NCBI GenBank assembly: GCA_035559775.1
Contig: DATMAU010000008.1
Location: 1 to 64,000, forward strand
DNA: 64,000 bases
Source of the DNA: AG1 sp035559775
GTDB taxonomy: Archaea; Thermoproteota; Thermoprotei_A; Sulfolobales; AG1
Direction of reading: 5' to 3'
This document shows, one piece after another, positions 26,821 through 35,929 of this stretch (positions are counted from its first letter, which is position 1; each line of letters begins with the position of its first letter). The position numbers were made by a program, and so were the translations under genes. A model generated the notes under the pieces. The model did no database searches, had not been told where the DNA came from, and saw only the letters and a program-made list of their open reading frames with translations.

Positions 26821-28221
26821 TCAAACTGGTGATGAGCGCTCTATCCAGTGATCTGTGATCGATGTAACCGTTTGTCCCTGGATGTTCATTCCAATCACTT
26901 TATTCATGGTCATATCCAGGGACTTCAACCTCGCCCACAGGGATCTTGGGATCCCTGTGAGGTCATGGGCTGCCGTCGAGCCAAACGGCACGTGGCTCCC
27001 ATCTATGATGTGCCCTGGGCGGCTTGGAGCGCTGCTCCCATCGCCACCCAGAGCTTTTAACAATAGGTTGTAGCACGCTACGACATCTCTGTGCCACCTC
27101 TCCTTACCCAGTGAGCATACGCCTATTCTTGAGCCGTTATATCTTATCTCTGATCTATGTATTGGGCATTGCTTAGACGTATTCCTAGGATTAACATAGA
27201 TTACTGGGACACCGTGTTCCTTAGCCTTCTCCTCAATTGCTTTCTGAATCCCTTTGAATGCTGCCATGAAGATCCTGTGTCTTAATTGCTCATCCTTTAT
27301 CCTAGAGATCATGTTCTCAGCAGGATTATCTCCAAGATCCTCGAGGACAATACTGTATCCTTGTTTTAATGCCTCTCTAACGATTACGTTCGCCACCTTC
27401 CACCTAGTATCCTCTTTCCTCTCTTCCTCCCTAAGCCTCCTCAAGATCTTTTTCTTAGCACGGCATTTAACATTGCAGATCTTATCGTATTTCTTCTGAA
27501 CCCTCTTCCTTCGATAATAATAGCCGAGTGTTATTCTCTCAATATTTGTTTCTAGCAGATATGCTTTTCTGTTTATAAGCGCTGCTACGTTGTTCTCATT
27601 GACATCCACAGCTACATAGCCATTAGGCTTATACTGCTTAACATCCTTCCTAAAGATGAGATAGACTATTAACCTTCTTTCTTTTTTATCAAGCTTTATC
27701 CTTGCCTCGGAAGCTAATCTCCAGCCAGAGTTGATATACCTATAGAATTGTTTATGAGGAATCAGATCTACATGAATCAATCCTTTATGCGTTGATATAC
27801 TGATTCTCGTTAAATCATCTAATCTCCATAGATGATCGTCAAGCCATATCGAGATCCTCCTAACACTAGGATATTCTTTCTTTGTTGATCCTTCTTTCTT
27901 TAGTTTTATGAAGCTCTTAACCCTTGTAGATGCATCCTGACAAGCCGTGTGAACATAGTGAGAGGGTAGGTGGGGATAGAGGTTACGCGTCTCCCTATAT
28001 TTTAAAGCCTTAAGCTTTATGAAAGATGTTATCCCCTCCCTAGCAGAGTGTATTACTAGCTGCTCAACAACATTCCTATACATACCCTCAAGCTCTACGA
28101 AAACCCTGAATAGCTTCTTAGGTATCCTCTCAGATCTAACAATAACAGTCCTAGTAACAATCAAAGCATCTTCTTCATCCTTAGCAGCAAGCGCTAGGGA
28201 TGCTTGTAAGAAGCAGCCCAC
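26821..28221 (-). CDS. tnpB: TnpB (IS605/IS1341-type RNA-guided nuclease, OrfB)
   Basis: A 466-residue TnpB with a complete RuvC triad: Asp206 (GYVAVDVNENN), Glu294 (SIVLEDLGD) and Asp379 (WHRDVVACYN). The zinc finger is altered: CPIH replaces the first CxxC and CSLG the second, leaving C, H and C. The reading frame appears undamaged and its GTG start at 28221 has a TATA box 26 bp upstream, so it may be expressed. No tnpA is present. The last 15 or so residues are encoded beyond the element's right end, in host DNA. TnpB proteins cut DNA guided by an omega-RNA made from the right end. Confidence 0.85.
   Translation of the reverse strand: MGCFLQASLALAAKDEEDALIVTRTVIVRSERIPKKLFRVFVELEGMYRNVVEQLVIHSAREGITSFIKLKALKYRETRNLYPHLPSHYVHTACQDASTRVKSFIKLKKEGSTKKEYPSVRRISIWLDDHLWRLDDLTRISISTHKGLIHVDLIPHKQFYRYINSGWRLASEARIKLDKKERRLIVYLIFRKDVKQYKPNGYVAVDVNENNVAALINRKAYLLETNIERITLGYYYRRKRVQKKYDKICNVKCRAKKKILRRLREEERKEDTRWKVANVIVREALKQGYSIVLEDLGDNPAENMISRIKDEQLRHRIFMAAFKGIQKAIEEKAKEHGVPVIYVNPRNTSKQCPIHRSEIRYNGSRIGVCSLGKERWHRDVVACYNLLLKALGGDGSSAPSRPGHIIDGSHVPFGSTAAHDLTGIPRSLWARLKSLDMTMNKVIGMNIQGQTVTSITDHWIERSSPV
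26868..27070 (-). ncRNA. Predicted omega-RNA (right-end RNA) scaffold of the tnpB element
   Basis: This overlaps the 3' part of tnpB and ends at the conserved ACAAACGG. It is preserved at the DNA level in copies whose reading frame is broken (36045-36145 and 42360-42537), consistent with selection on RNA or end structure rather than protein. The guide would be the adjoining host bases from 26867 downward, starting TTACATCGATC. The 5' boundary is a guess. This follows known TnpB biology; no transcript is seen here. Confidence 0.45.
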
Positions 28222-28242
28222 CAGAATATGCTTGGTGAGAGC

Positions 28243-28250
28243 CTTATAAA
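28243..28250 (-). promoter_or_regulatory. TATA box for tnpB
   Basis: The minus strand reads GTTTATAAGG, centred 26 bp upstream of the GTG at 28221. It lies inside the element, so the element carries its own promoter. Confidence 0.55.
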
Positions 28251-28600
28251 CTTTTCCCTATAGTATTGATAGTGAATAGCCTCTCTGATAGTGTAAACTT
28301 CAATGGTTAGAAATACCTTCAAAGCTTACAAACATTTCCTGAGAGCATCAAAAAGAAAACAGCCCGTCTGAAAGATCTAGCGTTTATTTATAGATCCATA
28401 AATGGTCAACAAGGTTAACATCTCTATATACCTCTAATATCGATTCACGGATAAACGTAGCGGCAATAAAATCGAGGGTTTTATAACTGTTAGACTCTCG
28501 CCATGATATAGCTATTAAAGATGTTGGAGCTAGATATCCTCCTACCTTTGCATATGGTCAAGCTTATAGGGTATTTCTAAAATATATTTCCGGAGACACA

Positions 28601-29593
28601 TTGGAAGTCCAGGTTTTCCTCCTCCTACTAGGTGGAATTGTAATAACATTTATCGGCGGGCTTTTCTTCACAAACGCTATAGAGTATATCGGCCATAAGG
28701 CTAGATGGACAGGATCCTTCACGGGAGCTGTAGTAGCTCCTCTCTTCACCTCAATGCCGGAGCTCATAATATTTCTAGTAGCTCTCTACATCTATGGAGG
28801 AGATGTCGGCGAAAAGATAGGTGTGGGCACAATACTTGGACAACCATTTATGGCTGCAACAATAATCTTCCCAACCATGTTCTTAGTAGCCTTAGCTGGG
28901 TATTTGCTGAAGAGACGCCATGACCTCGTGTTGGAGGTTGAGAAGATCCTGGTGATCCCATACATAATATTCACAGTACTATACCCATTAGTCCTTCTAC
29001 CCCTCCTACCGATAGGCTATGGAAAGTATGTCGCAAGCGCCGTACTACTTGCATCCTATATACTCTATACCAGCATCATGTTTAGATCGAAATCAATGCT
29101 GATCTCAGAGGCGGAGGAGATCTATCTTAAGAGGGTGTTTAGAAAAGGCTCCTGGATCCCTATAGCGGCTCTCCAACTAACCATCGCAGTCGCTCTACTA
29201 ATCATGGGGTCGAGAACCCTTGTCTCAGGGATCGATGATGCCTCGAAAAACCTAGATGTGAGCCCAATAGCGCTAGCCATACTGGTAACACCACTAGCCG
29301 CTGTGCTCCCAGAGTCTATTACAGCAGTGATATGGACATTCAGGGGGAAGGACACCCTAGCCGTTGCAGCAATGATCGGGGAGAAGGTTCTCTACTCAAC
29401 ATTCTACCCAGCAATCGGTCTTATACTCACAGAATGGGAGATCGATTTCTACGCAATACTGAGCGTGATAATAGTTGAGATCACATCCCTATTAATCCTC
29501 TACCACGTGTGGAAAGGCAAGTTAACGCTAGACGTCGCAGCCATAGGTTTAGGTGGATATATGGTCTTCGCTATCTACGCGTTCCTCTACTAA
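28601..29593 (+). CDS. Cation/Ca2+ exchanger family (CaCA) membrane protein
   Basis: A 330-residue protein with about 10-11 membrane segments and two inverted alpha-repeat motifs: GAVVAPLFTSMPELIIF near residue 43 and VTPLAAVLPESITAV near 230. The Pro-Glu pairs (MPE, LPES) in the two repeats are the ion-coordinating residues of sodium/calcium-type exchangers. It probably exports Ca2+ or another divalent ion against Na+ or H+. The start is TTG at 28601, with a GGAG upstream. It is divergent from tnpB. Confidence 0.82.
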   Translation: MEVQVFLLLLGGIVITFIGGLFFTNAIEYIGHKARWTGSFTGAVVAPLFTSMPELIIFLVALYIYGGDVGEKIGVGTILGQPFMAATIIFPTMFLVALAGYLLKRRHDLVLEVEKILVIPYIIFTVLYPLVLLPLLPIGYGKYVASAVLLASYILYTSIMFRSKSMLISEAEEIYLKRVFRKGSWIPIAALQLTIAVALLIMGSRTLVSGIDDASKNLDVSPIALAILVTPLAAVLPESITAVIWTFRGKDTLAVAAMIGEKVLYSTFYPAIGLILTEWEIDFYAILSVIIVEITSLLILYHVWKGKLTLDVAAIGLGGYMVFAIYAFLY

Positions 29594-29671
29594 CTACACA
29601 CCAAACACGTTGTGTCTCTGTTCATAGAGGATCTATATTTTACCACGCTAGACTTTCAACACACCGCATCT

Positions 29672-31162
29672 CTATAGATGCTCTCTGCGTATTGTTCTAG
29701 CCATATCGATCGATATGCTTATCTCGTGATACATATCTATAGCTCTCTCTATAGCTCTGCTCCACCTAAGGATCAGCGGGTATGGTCTTCTAAGCCTTGC
29801 TCTAAGTGCTGTTCTCCTCATATATTTGCAGAAACCCTCGGCCAAATCCCTATCAACACCCATCTCTGTCAGCCTCCTACCACAGCCGGGCTCACTAAGC
29901 CTGGTTCCGGTAACGCTGTATATGATCTCATCTATAGCTCTATAAACCTCTAGGAAGTCCTTTCTCCCCAGCTTCCTTCCCCCCAGATCCTTTACACCCT
30001 TACCACCAACCAGCTCTCCAGGACTAATACTCCCAACCTCTATAGCTGTATCAACCCTCCTGGTAGGTGTTTTTGATAGCATTACTAGGGATATAACTAG
30101 AACTGATGTGCTTATAATGAGGATCTTTGCTAGGTTTGATATTGTTATTAACCCCCTCAGGGTGTTGTCAGCCTGTGATATTAGCGGTGGGAACCATGTT
30201 GCTGGATGTATTATCCTCGCAATAGCCGATGCTAAGAACTCAGGGGTTACAAGAAGAGCTGGGTTCACACCACGGTTTATAAGGGATGCGGGATCCCCTC
30301 CTATGTATTTTGAGGCATCCATCAACACCATACAGTCCGCATTATCCTTGCATAGATGCTTCAGAGCACCCTCATAGAGCTCGAGATATCTATCTCTATA
30401 CTGGCTCCTCATAACCTGGTTTAGAAAGATAGAGCCATCGCCTATCGCAAAAACACTAATACTTCCGAACCTCTCCTCCATAGCTATTGCGGCGTCTAGA
30501 TATATCCTCTGAGTAGATATCTGCGGCGATTCCGTTTGGTTAACAATATAGGCAGCTGGGACAACGCCTGAGACGAAGATCTCATGACCCTGGCTTCCAC
30601 TCCCGGTTACTATGAGGCGCGATGCTATGTCGAGAGTAACTCTATCACCATAACCCCACGAGGTGTTGAAAACCGCTGTAGGGTAGGGGAGCCCCGTTGA
30701 TAGATCAAGGATCCTTGTACCCTCAACCCGGATGCGAGACCCTATAGCCTCTAACAAGGGGTTAGCATTGCCACTCTCATCGGCTACTAAGAGTCCTAGG
30801 GATCCGCATTGGGATAGCTGTCTAACGATCTCCTCGGCTTCGTAACTGGAATACGGGATCTCGGGTGATATTGTGATCAGGACAGCGTTTTTACAACCAG
30901 CAATAATGTTTCTAACCATGCTCCAGTTAGTAATAATAATTGTGTTGGGATACATGCCCTTCGTCTCTGAGTAAAGATCGCTTGCGCCCAGAAGCCCTGT
31001 ATTGAGAGGAGAAGCCCCTGTATAGATCATGATCCTCGGAGGCCCTAGTTCGAGCACCGCTAAAAGCCCTATAAGGGCTAGGAATATTATGGAGGCTGCG
31101 CCAACAAGGATCTCGGCGTTCACACCCTTTTTCCCAGCACCCGTCTTGGGATCGCTACTCAT
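29672..31162 (-). CDS. Membrane protein of the MoxR operon (DUF4350-like)
   Basis: A protein of about 496 residues. An N-terminal helix (ILVGAASIIFLALIGLLAVL) leads into an extracytoplasmic domain with a split layout typical of DUF4350-type proteins (LNTGLLGASDLYSETKG, IIITNWSMV, AVLITISPE, LVADESGNANPLLEAIGSRI). A second helix (ILIISTSVLVISLVMLS) sits near residue 365, and a basic cytoplasmic tail ends it. I start at ATG 31162, not 31207, because it overlaps the upstream stop as ATGA. It is the last gene of a moxR operon; such proteins are thought to work with the MoxR chaperone on membrane-complex maturation. No domain assignment is certain. Confidence 0.6.
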   Translation of the reverse strand: MSSDPKTGAGKKGVNAEILVGAASIIFLALIGLLAVLELGPPRIMIYTGASPLNTGLLGASDLYSETKGMYPNTIIITNWSMVRNIIAGCKNAVLITISPEIPYSSYEAEEIVRQLSQCGSLGLLVADESGNANPLLEAIGSRIRVEGTRILDLSTGLPYPTAVFNTSWGYGDRVTLDIASRLIVTGSGSQGHEIFVSGVVPAAYIVNQTESPQISTQRIYLDAAIAMEERFGSISVFAIGDGSIFLNQVMRSQYRDRYLELYEGALKHLCKDNADCMVLMDASKYIGGDPASLINRGVNPALLVTPEFLASAIARIIHPATWFPPLISQADNTLRGLITISNLAKILIISTSVLVISLVMLSKTPTRRVDTAIEVGSISPGELVGGKGVKDLGGRKLGRKDFLEVYRAIDEIIYSVTGTRLSEPGCGRRLTEMGVDRDLAEGFCKYMRRTALRARLRRPYPLILRWSRAIERAIDMYHEISISIDMARTIRREHL

Positions 31163-32283
31163 GGAGCTACACCCATAGCCCTTACCACGAGCTCTGCAAC
31201 TATCCATGCATCCCTATAGTAGGCGGTTAGGGGGCTGAGCATGTTGTCAAGGCTGGGCGATGCTGGGAATCCTAGGGATACGCCTGCTAGGTAGGATATA
31301 ACATATATGCTTATCATTATCAAGACCAGAACCGCTATCCTTCTAGGCGTGGGCTCCCTCTCCTCGCTAAACATGCTCCTCGAAAGAATACTCCATATCG
31401 CTAAAAACATGGCTAATCCTATCACACCTAGAGCTATTCTCGAATATAGATCCTCCTGCCCGCTCTGCACCACTAGGCCAGCTATCCTCAGGGCTTCTCT
31501 AACTATATAGTATACAGGGGGCGTGATCACCGATGAGAGTATAAAGCCTCTTAAAGAGCTGAGGGGCGGTTTTATCCATCTCAAGTCAATAGATCTCGAT
31601 AGATCTGTGAGCGCAACCCTAGGACTGGGGATCACGTAGGAGATTATAGCCTCTATAGCCTGCCTTGTCAGCATATAGAACACTCCGAGCAACACCGATG
31701 CGACGAGTATCGAGCCCACTGGATTGCTATTGAGAAAAGAAATAACTGTTGATAGATAAGGGCTCGCACTATAAAGCTTAAATGAAAATATATATGAGGC
31801 TATATATATGGACACAACACACGGAACTGCTATTATAAGGGCTAGGAATAGGGAGAAACCCTTAACAAGATCCTTTAAACTCGCCTCGTAACTGATCACC
31901 GGAGTTGCAGCTCCCCCTCTATAGTGGTTTCTCACAACATCCATCACAAGGATCACGAATAACACGAATATAGCTTGGTATAGCCCCACAGTTGTAAGGA
32001 GATTACCCCCCGAAAACGAGCCTGGCAAGATGACTAGAGAGGTAAAGAACAGTGTGAGCGTATATAGGGAGGGGGAAGGGACTATAAATGTGGCTATACA
32101 GCTGATAAGGGATACTAGGAGCAGTATTGGTATCGAGGCTATATCAAGCCTGCCTCCGAGCACTAGCTGCGGTATTGATAGTATGAATGGAGCCTGCTCC
32201 GCGGTCTTTAGCGATATGGGCAATAGGATCGATAGGATCGAGACCCTCGGTATGATCTCTACAAGTATTTTCAAGATCCTCAA
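31159..32283 (-). CDS. Polytopic membrane protein of the MoxR operon
   Basis: A 374-residue protein with about eight to nine hydrophobic segments, for example SIPILLLVSLISCIATFIV, VSIYIASYIFSF and AVLVLIMISIYVISYLAG. I recognise no family. Its TTG start overlaps the preceding stop as TTGA, and its stop overlaps the next ATG as ATGA, so it is translated as part of the four-gene block moxR to 29672. It may form the membrane part of a MoxR-dependent complex. Confidence 0.6.
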   Translation of the reverse strand: MRILKILVEIIPRVSILSILLPISLKTAEQAPFILSIPQLVLGGRLDIASIPILLLVSLISCIATFIVPSPSLYTLTLFFTSLVILPGSFSGGNLLTTVGLYQAIFVLFVILVMDVVRNHYRGGAATPVISYEASLKDLVKGFSLFLALIIAVPCVVSIYIASYIFSFKLYSASPYLSTVISFLNSNPVGSILVASVLLGVFYMLTRQAIEAIISYVIPSPRVALTDLSRSIDLRWIKPPLSSLRGFILSSVITPPVYYIVREALRIAGLVVQSGQEDLYSRIALGVIGLAMFLAIWSILSRSMFSEEREPTPRRIAVLVLIMISIYVISYLAGVSLGFPASPSLDNMLSPLTAYYRDAWIVAELVVRAMGVAP

Positions 32284-33485
32284 GATCTCTCGAGCTCCTC
32301 ATAATCCTTAATAGCTTTATCTATATACGCCTCCTCAGACTCGTGCCCATACCTAACCATCTCATAGATCTTTGTCAAGTCCTCGAAAGACCCTGTGTTG
32401 TTTAGCCTCTCCCTAACCTTTTCAAGATACTCCCTATGCGTCTCACTGGGCCTCTTTGGAATCTTTCTCGATAAGAGACCTACAGCTTTCCAGTAAACAC
32501 CTATAACACCTCCTCTCAGGCCGATCTCTCTAGGGCTGGGCTCTCTCTTTAGCTTAGGGCCTCTCACAATACTCGGGATAATACCCTGTACTCCCAGGAT
32601 AATAACAACCATTACCGCCGATATACCTATGATTATAAGCACCAGTGTGAGAAAATCAAACCCCGGTATAGATGCTGAGACTGGTATGTAGATGCTAGAT
32701 GGCATGGCTCCTAGATAGGTTGTCCTGCTACCCTCCCAGCCTCCCTGCTGGGCAGATCCCGAGGTCTCTGACGAAGCTAGTATTCCGGTAAGGCTCTTCA
32801 CAAGCCCCTCGGCAGTGTTAGAGAGGATTAGCTGTTTTATCGCTTCAAGCTGCATCCTATCAATCGCTAAAGCCTGATCCCATTGTCCTTGTCTCAGCGA
32901 TAACCTCTTAAGCAGTTCCAGGGCTGCTACATACTCGTTGAGAGATATTCTCCCACCCCTGAAGAGACTGTCAAGGATCCCTAGGGCGCCCTGGTAATCC
33001 CTAACTCCTGACGATAATATACTATTTATCAGCTGTCCTACCTCGGGATCGCTTATAAGCCTTTTAAGCGCCTCATCGCCCAAGTATACCTGATCCATAC
33101 TATCCAGTATCTCACTGGCAGTGCTGGGGTCTATATAACCTGATCTCTCAAGCTCCCTCACGCTATGCTCAATACTAGCTCTAGCAGACCTGTTCTGGGC
33201 TATGCATGATAGAGTGTCACAACCCATGGTTATGTTCCTCAGAGCCTCAATGATATTTGAGAGGGACTTGTTCAGATCCTCAGACCCACTATACCCATTA
33301 ACACCGAGGCTTAGAACCTGGGAAAAGTTTATAGTATGCATACCCAGATAAACGCTCAGATCACCAAGATCTTGAGAAGAGCTTACCGTAGTATTATATC
33401 CAGGATTCTGGGCTTCACTGTTTATCGAGATCGATGCCAACAGCACAACTAAAACTAAGAGTAGAGCTCCGCCATAGCCTCTCAA
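32280..33485 (-). CDS. Secreted/anchored protein with C-terminal DUF4129-like domain
   Basis: A 401-residue protein with a signal peptide (GALLLVLVVLLASISINSEAQ), an external helical region to about residue 255, one membrane helix (LVLIIIGISAVMVVIILGVQ) and a cytoplasmic tail. The tail pattern YWKAVGLLSRK, then ETHREYLEKV and LTKIYEMVRYGHE, matches the DUF4129 domain that accompanies MoxR operons, often at the end of transglutaminase proteins. The TTG start overlaps the moxR stop as TTGA. Confidence 0.7.
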   Translation of the reverse strand: MRGYGGALLLVLVVLLASISINSEAQNPGYNTTVSSSQDLGDLSVYLGMHTINFSQVLSLGVNGYSGSEDLNKSLSNIIEALRNITMGCDTLSCIAQNRSARASIEHSVRELERSGYIDPSTASEILDSMDQVYLGDEALKRLISDPEVGQLINSILSSGVRDYQGALGILDSLFRGGRISLNEYVAALELLKRLSLRQGQWDQALAIDRMQLEAIKQLILSNTAEGLVKSLTGILASSETSGSAQQGGWEGSRTTYLGAMPSSIYIPVSASIPGFDFLTLVLIIIGISAVMVVIILGVQGIIPSIVRGPKLKREPSPREIGLRGGVIGVYWKAVGLLSRKIPKRPSETHREYLEKVRERLNNTGSFEDLTKIYEMVRYGHESEEAYIDKAIKDYEELERS

Positions 33486-34414
33486 GGCCTGGGCACCTCA
33501 ACCTTGTCTAGGATCTCTTTCACTATTGCTACAGGATCCCCGCCCTCGATCTCGTACTCAGGTTTGAGTATAAGCCTATGCCTTAAGGCTGGTATGGCTA
33601 CTGCCTTCACATCATCAGGGATAACGTATTTCCTACCATCTAGATAGGCCCATGCTTTTGATAGTCTTATAATAGCTATCCCAGCCCTCGGAGACGCTCC
33701 AAGCCTTAGAAGCTTGTGCATCCTAGTCTCCTCAATGATCCTTGCTATATATTGGTATATAGAGTCATCAACAACAACCTCGGATACCTCTTTAGAGGCC
33801 CTTAGGATCTCTTCTTTAGATAGCACTGGCTTAAGCTCTCTCGAAGCCTCTTCTATAAAATCGGCTCTCTTCATAATATCTATAAAGCCCTTCGTCGATG
33901 GGTAGGAGCTCTCTATCTTTACTAGAAACCTATCCAGCTGTGATTCAGGGAGCGGGAAGATCCCTTCAGTCTCGATAGGGTTCTGCGTAGCTATGACCAT
34001 GAAAGGCTCCTCAAGCACATAAGTGTTCCCCTCGATCGTCACCTGCCTCTCCTGCATAGCCTCGAGAAGAGCGCTCTGCGTCCTAGGAGAAGCCCTGTTA
34101 AGCTCGTCTACGAACAAGATGTTAGTAAATATAGGCCCCCTCCTGAGTGTGAAGACACCTGTTCTCTGATCATATACATAGCCACCTATAATATCGCTTG
34201 GAAGAAGATCTGGTGTCATCTGCACCCTCTTAAAATCAAGACCCGTGAGCCTGGATATAACCTTTGCTGTTAGGGTCTTGGCAACGCCTGGGACGCCTTC
34301 TATGAGGACATGCCCTCTAGCTAGTAGTGATGCTACTATAAGCTTGATCTCCTGTTCTTTCTCTACAAGAATGCTTGACGACGCATCAAGGATCCTCCTT
34401 AGTATTGGTGACAA
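33482..34414 (-). CDS. moxR: MoxR-family AAA+ ATPase
   Basis: A 310-residue AAA+ ATPase of the MoxR/RavA group. Walker A is GVPGVAKTL near residue 40, Walker B is ILFVDELNRASPRTQSALLEAMQER near 98-122, sensor 1 is VIATQNPIETEG near 140 and sensor 2 lies in the ASPRAG segment near 243. MoxR proteins act as chaperones in assembling membrane or metal-containing complexes. It is first in an operon with DUF4129-like, polytopic and DUF4350-like genes. The DUF58 gene that usually follows moxR is absent from this operon. The start is TTG at 34414. Confidence 0.92.
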   Translation of the reverse strand: MSPILRRILDASSSILVEKEQEIKLIVASLLARGHVLIEGVPGVAKTLTAKVISRLTGLDFKRVQMTPDLLPSDIIGGYVYDQRTGVFTLRRGPIFTNILFVDELNRASPRTQSALLEAMQERQVTIEGNTYVLEEPFMVIATQNPIETEGIFPLPESQLDRFLVKIESSYPSTKGFIDIMKRADFIEEASRELKPVLSKEEILRASKEVSEVVVDDSIYQYIARIIEETRMHKLLRLGASPRAGIAIIRLSKAWAYLDGRKYVIPDDVKAVAIPALRHRLILKPEYEIEGGDPVAIVKEILDKVEVPRP

Positions 34415-34512
34415 ACCTATCAGCTCTCTATAATATTACTTTACTCCCTAAATAATTTCCACCACTCCCTAAAGAAATATCCATATGGTGATCCGCTTAC
34501 CAAACTATATCC

Positions 34513-35823
34513 TCACACAGAAGCCCATATTGGTGTTGAGATTAGGTATGTTATGACGAGATTTATCGTTGCATATGTTAGAGTTACCCTGTATATCGCT
34601 TTAGGTCTTATCCTTAACCCTGTCTCCCTCTCAATAATCCTTAAAGCTACATAAAGGGCAGGAGCCCCGGCTGCTGTGTAATTGCTCCCAAGGGTTCCTG
34701 ACCATAGGAGAGACCAGGCAAAGGGCCACGGGTTCTCTATATTGGCATCTTTAATGCTTCTAAGCATAATCAATATATACGCATCGTGCTCCACGAAAGC
34801 TACTATTGGTGCAGAGATCCAGTATATGGCTGTATAGCCTAAAAACACATCGCCCATTAGTCCTGAGAGCCATACGGATATCGGTTCTAACCCTTGGTGC
34901 TTTTCCAACGAGCCTACCAATATGAATAGCGAGAGGTAGAAGAGTATAGATCCCCAGTCAATACCTTTTTCAACAACCTCCCCAAACCTCCTGCCATATA
35001 GCTTCTCACACAGCATAGAGCCTATAATGCCTACTGTTAGTGGGAATACTCCTAGCGGTATATCCCTCCCGATAGCCATGCTGATCTCCTTTCTAAAGCT
35101 CATGAGAAGTATGGCTGTGAAGAACATGACTAGGGAGAATACCAGATATCCTTTATTATCATTATTACTGCTTCTAATCTCAACTTTTTGCTCTATCCTC
35201 TTCTCAGGCACGAGGATCTTTGTCGAGATATAGAGAGCCGCCAATATAGATACCATCAATATGGGAAAGCTCGATGGCCTCCCCATCATGTATATGAAAT
35301 CGATAAACTCAGCCCCAAAAACACTGTGGAGAAGCTGTGGAGGGAGATCCCCTAGGAGCAGGGCCGTCCCTGTCGCATTGGCTGTTAGCGTTACCAGCAG
35401 AGCTGTTGCTAAAGGATCTATACCATAGGCTCTAGCGATCCTTATTGCTATCGGTACTAGGAGAAGCACTACGAGAACATTATCAACCACAGTACTTATA
35501 AACCCAGCCACAATCGAGAGTAAAAGCGCCGCGTCTCTGGAGGTTTTTATATATCTCGATATACCGTTAACGATCCGCTGGGGCAGCCCCGCCTCAACCA
35601 TGTGGTAGGATATCATCCACATACCAAGGAGGATCGCTATGATGTTCCAGTCAACCATAGATCCAAACGCTTCGCCAAGCCCGACCAAACCGACCATTAA
35701 GAGGAGCGAGACCCCTAGAAGACCGGCAAGAGGCTCTTCAACCCTTCTAGATACTATAAGTGCTATCGACACACCAAAGATAATCCAGACGAGCCAGAAC
35801 TCGAACCCGCTCTCCAAGAGCAT
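34513..35823 (-). CDS. ArsB/NhaD-superfamily ion transporter
   Basis: A 437-residue transporter with about 11-12 helices. The first half has FGSMVDWNIIAILLGMWMISY and TVVDNVLVVLLLVPIAI near residue 110. The second half repeats this theme (EHDAYILIMLRSI, TLGSNYTAAGAPALYVAL). The VDNV and GSNYTAAG segments match the ion-transporter superfamily that includes ArsB, NhaD and the pink-eyed-dilution protein. The substrate could be arsenite, Na+/H+ or a carboxylate. I start at ATG 35823 rather than the longer frame at 35865 because a TATA box lies 28 bp upstream. Confidence 0.8.
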   Translation of the reverse strand: MLLESGFEFWLVWIIFGVSIALIVSRRVEEPLAGLLGVSLLLMVGLVGLGEAFGSMVDWNIIAILLGMWMISYHMVEAGLPQRIVNGISRYIKTSRDAALLLSIVAGFISTVVDNVLVVLLLVPIAIRIARAYGIDPLATALLVTLTANATGTALLLGDLPPQLLHSVFGAEFIDFIYMMGRPSSFPILMVSILAALYISTKILVPEKRIEQKVEIRSSNNDNKGYLVFSLVMFFTAILLMSFRKEISMAIGRDIPLGVFPLTVGIIGSMLCEKLYGRRFGEVVEKGIDWGSILFYLSLFILVGSLEKHQGLEPISVWLSGLMGDVFLGYTAIYWISAPIVAFVEHDAYILIMLRSIKDANIENPWPFAWSLLWSGTLGSNYTAAGAPALYVALRIIERETGLRIRPKAIYRVTLTYATINLVITYLISTPIWASV

Positions 35824-35845
35824 CCTGTGATGATATATGAAGACA

Positions 35846-35856
35846 TTATTTAAATG
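35846..35856 (-). promoter_or_regulatory. TATA box for the ArsB/NhaD-like gene
   Basis: The minus strand reads CATTTAAATAA, centred 28 bp upstream of ATG 35823. This decides in favour of the shorter start, since a start at 35865 would lie upstream of the promoter. Confidence 0.55.
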
Positions 35857-35929
35857 TTGTTGCAACCTATAGTAAGCGATGCACCACCTTTAAAAAATCC
35901 CAGGTTCCATTCCGTTTCTTCCATGTCAT

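Larger units (their letters stand above)
26868..28365 (-). mobile_element. Full-length tnpB element, repeat family A copy 1
   Basis: The left end (minus strand) begins GGGCTGTTTTCTTTTTGAT at 28365. The right end finishes CATCCAGGGACAAACGG at 26868. Both ends recur in the deleted copy at 42200-42537, and the right end also in the relics at 36045 and 36208. Sequence outside these points differs in every copy, which fixes the boundaries. Length is about 1.5 kb with no terminal inverted repeats, as in single-strand IS200/IS605-type elements. The region from about 27070 to 26868 is GC-rich, conserved between copies and should encode the omega-RNA scaffold. Confidence 0.8.
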
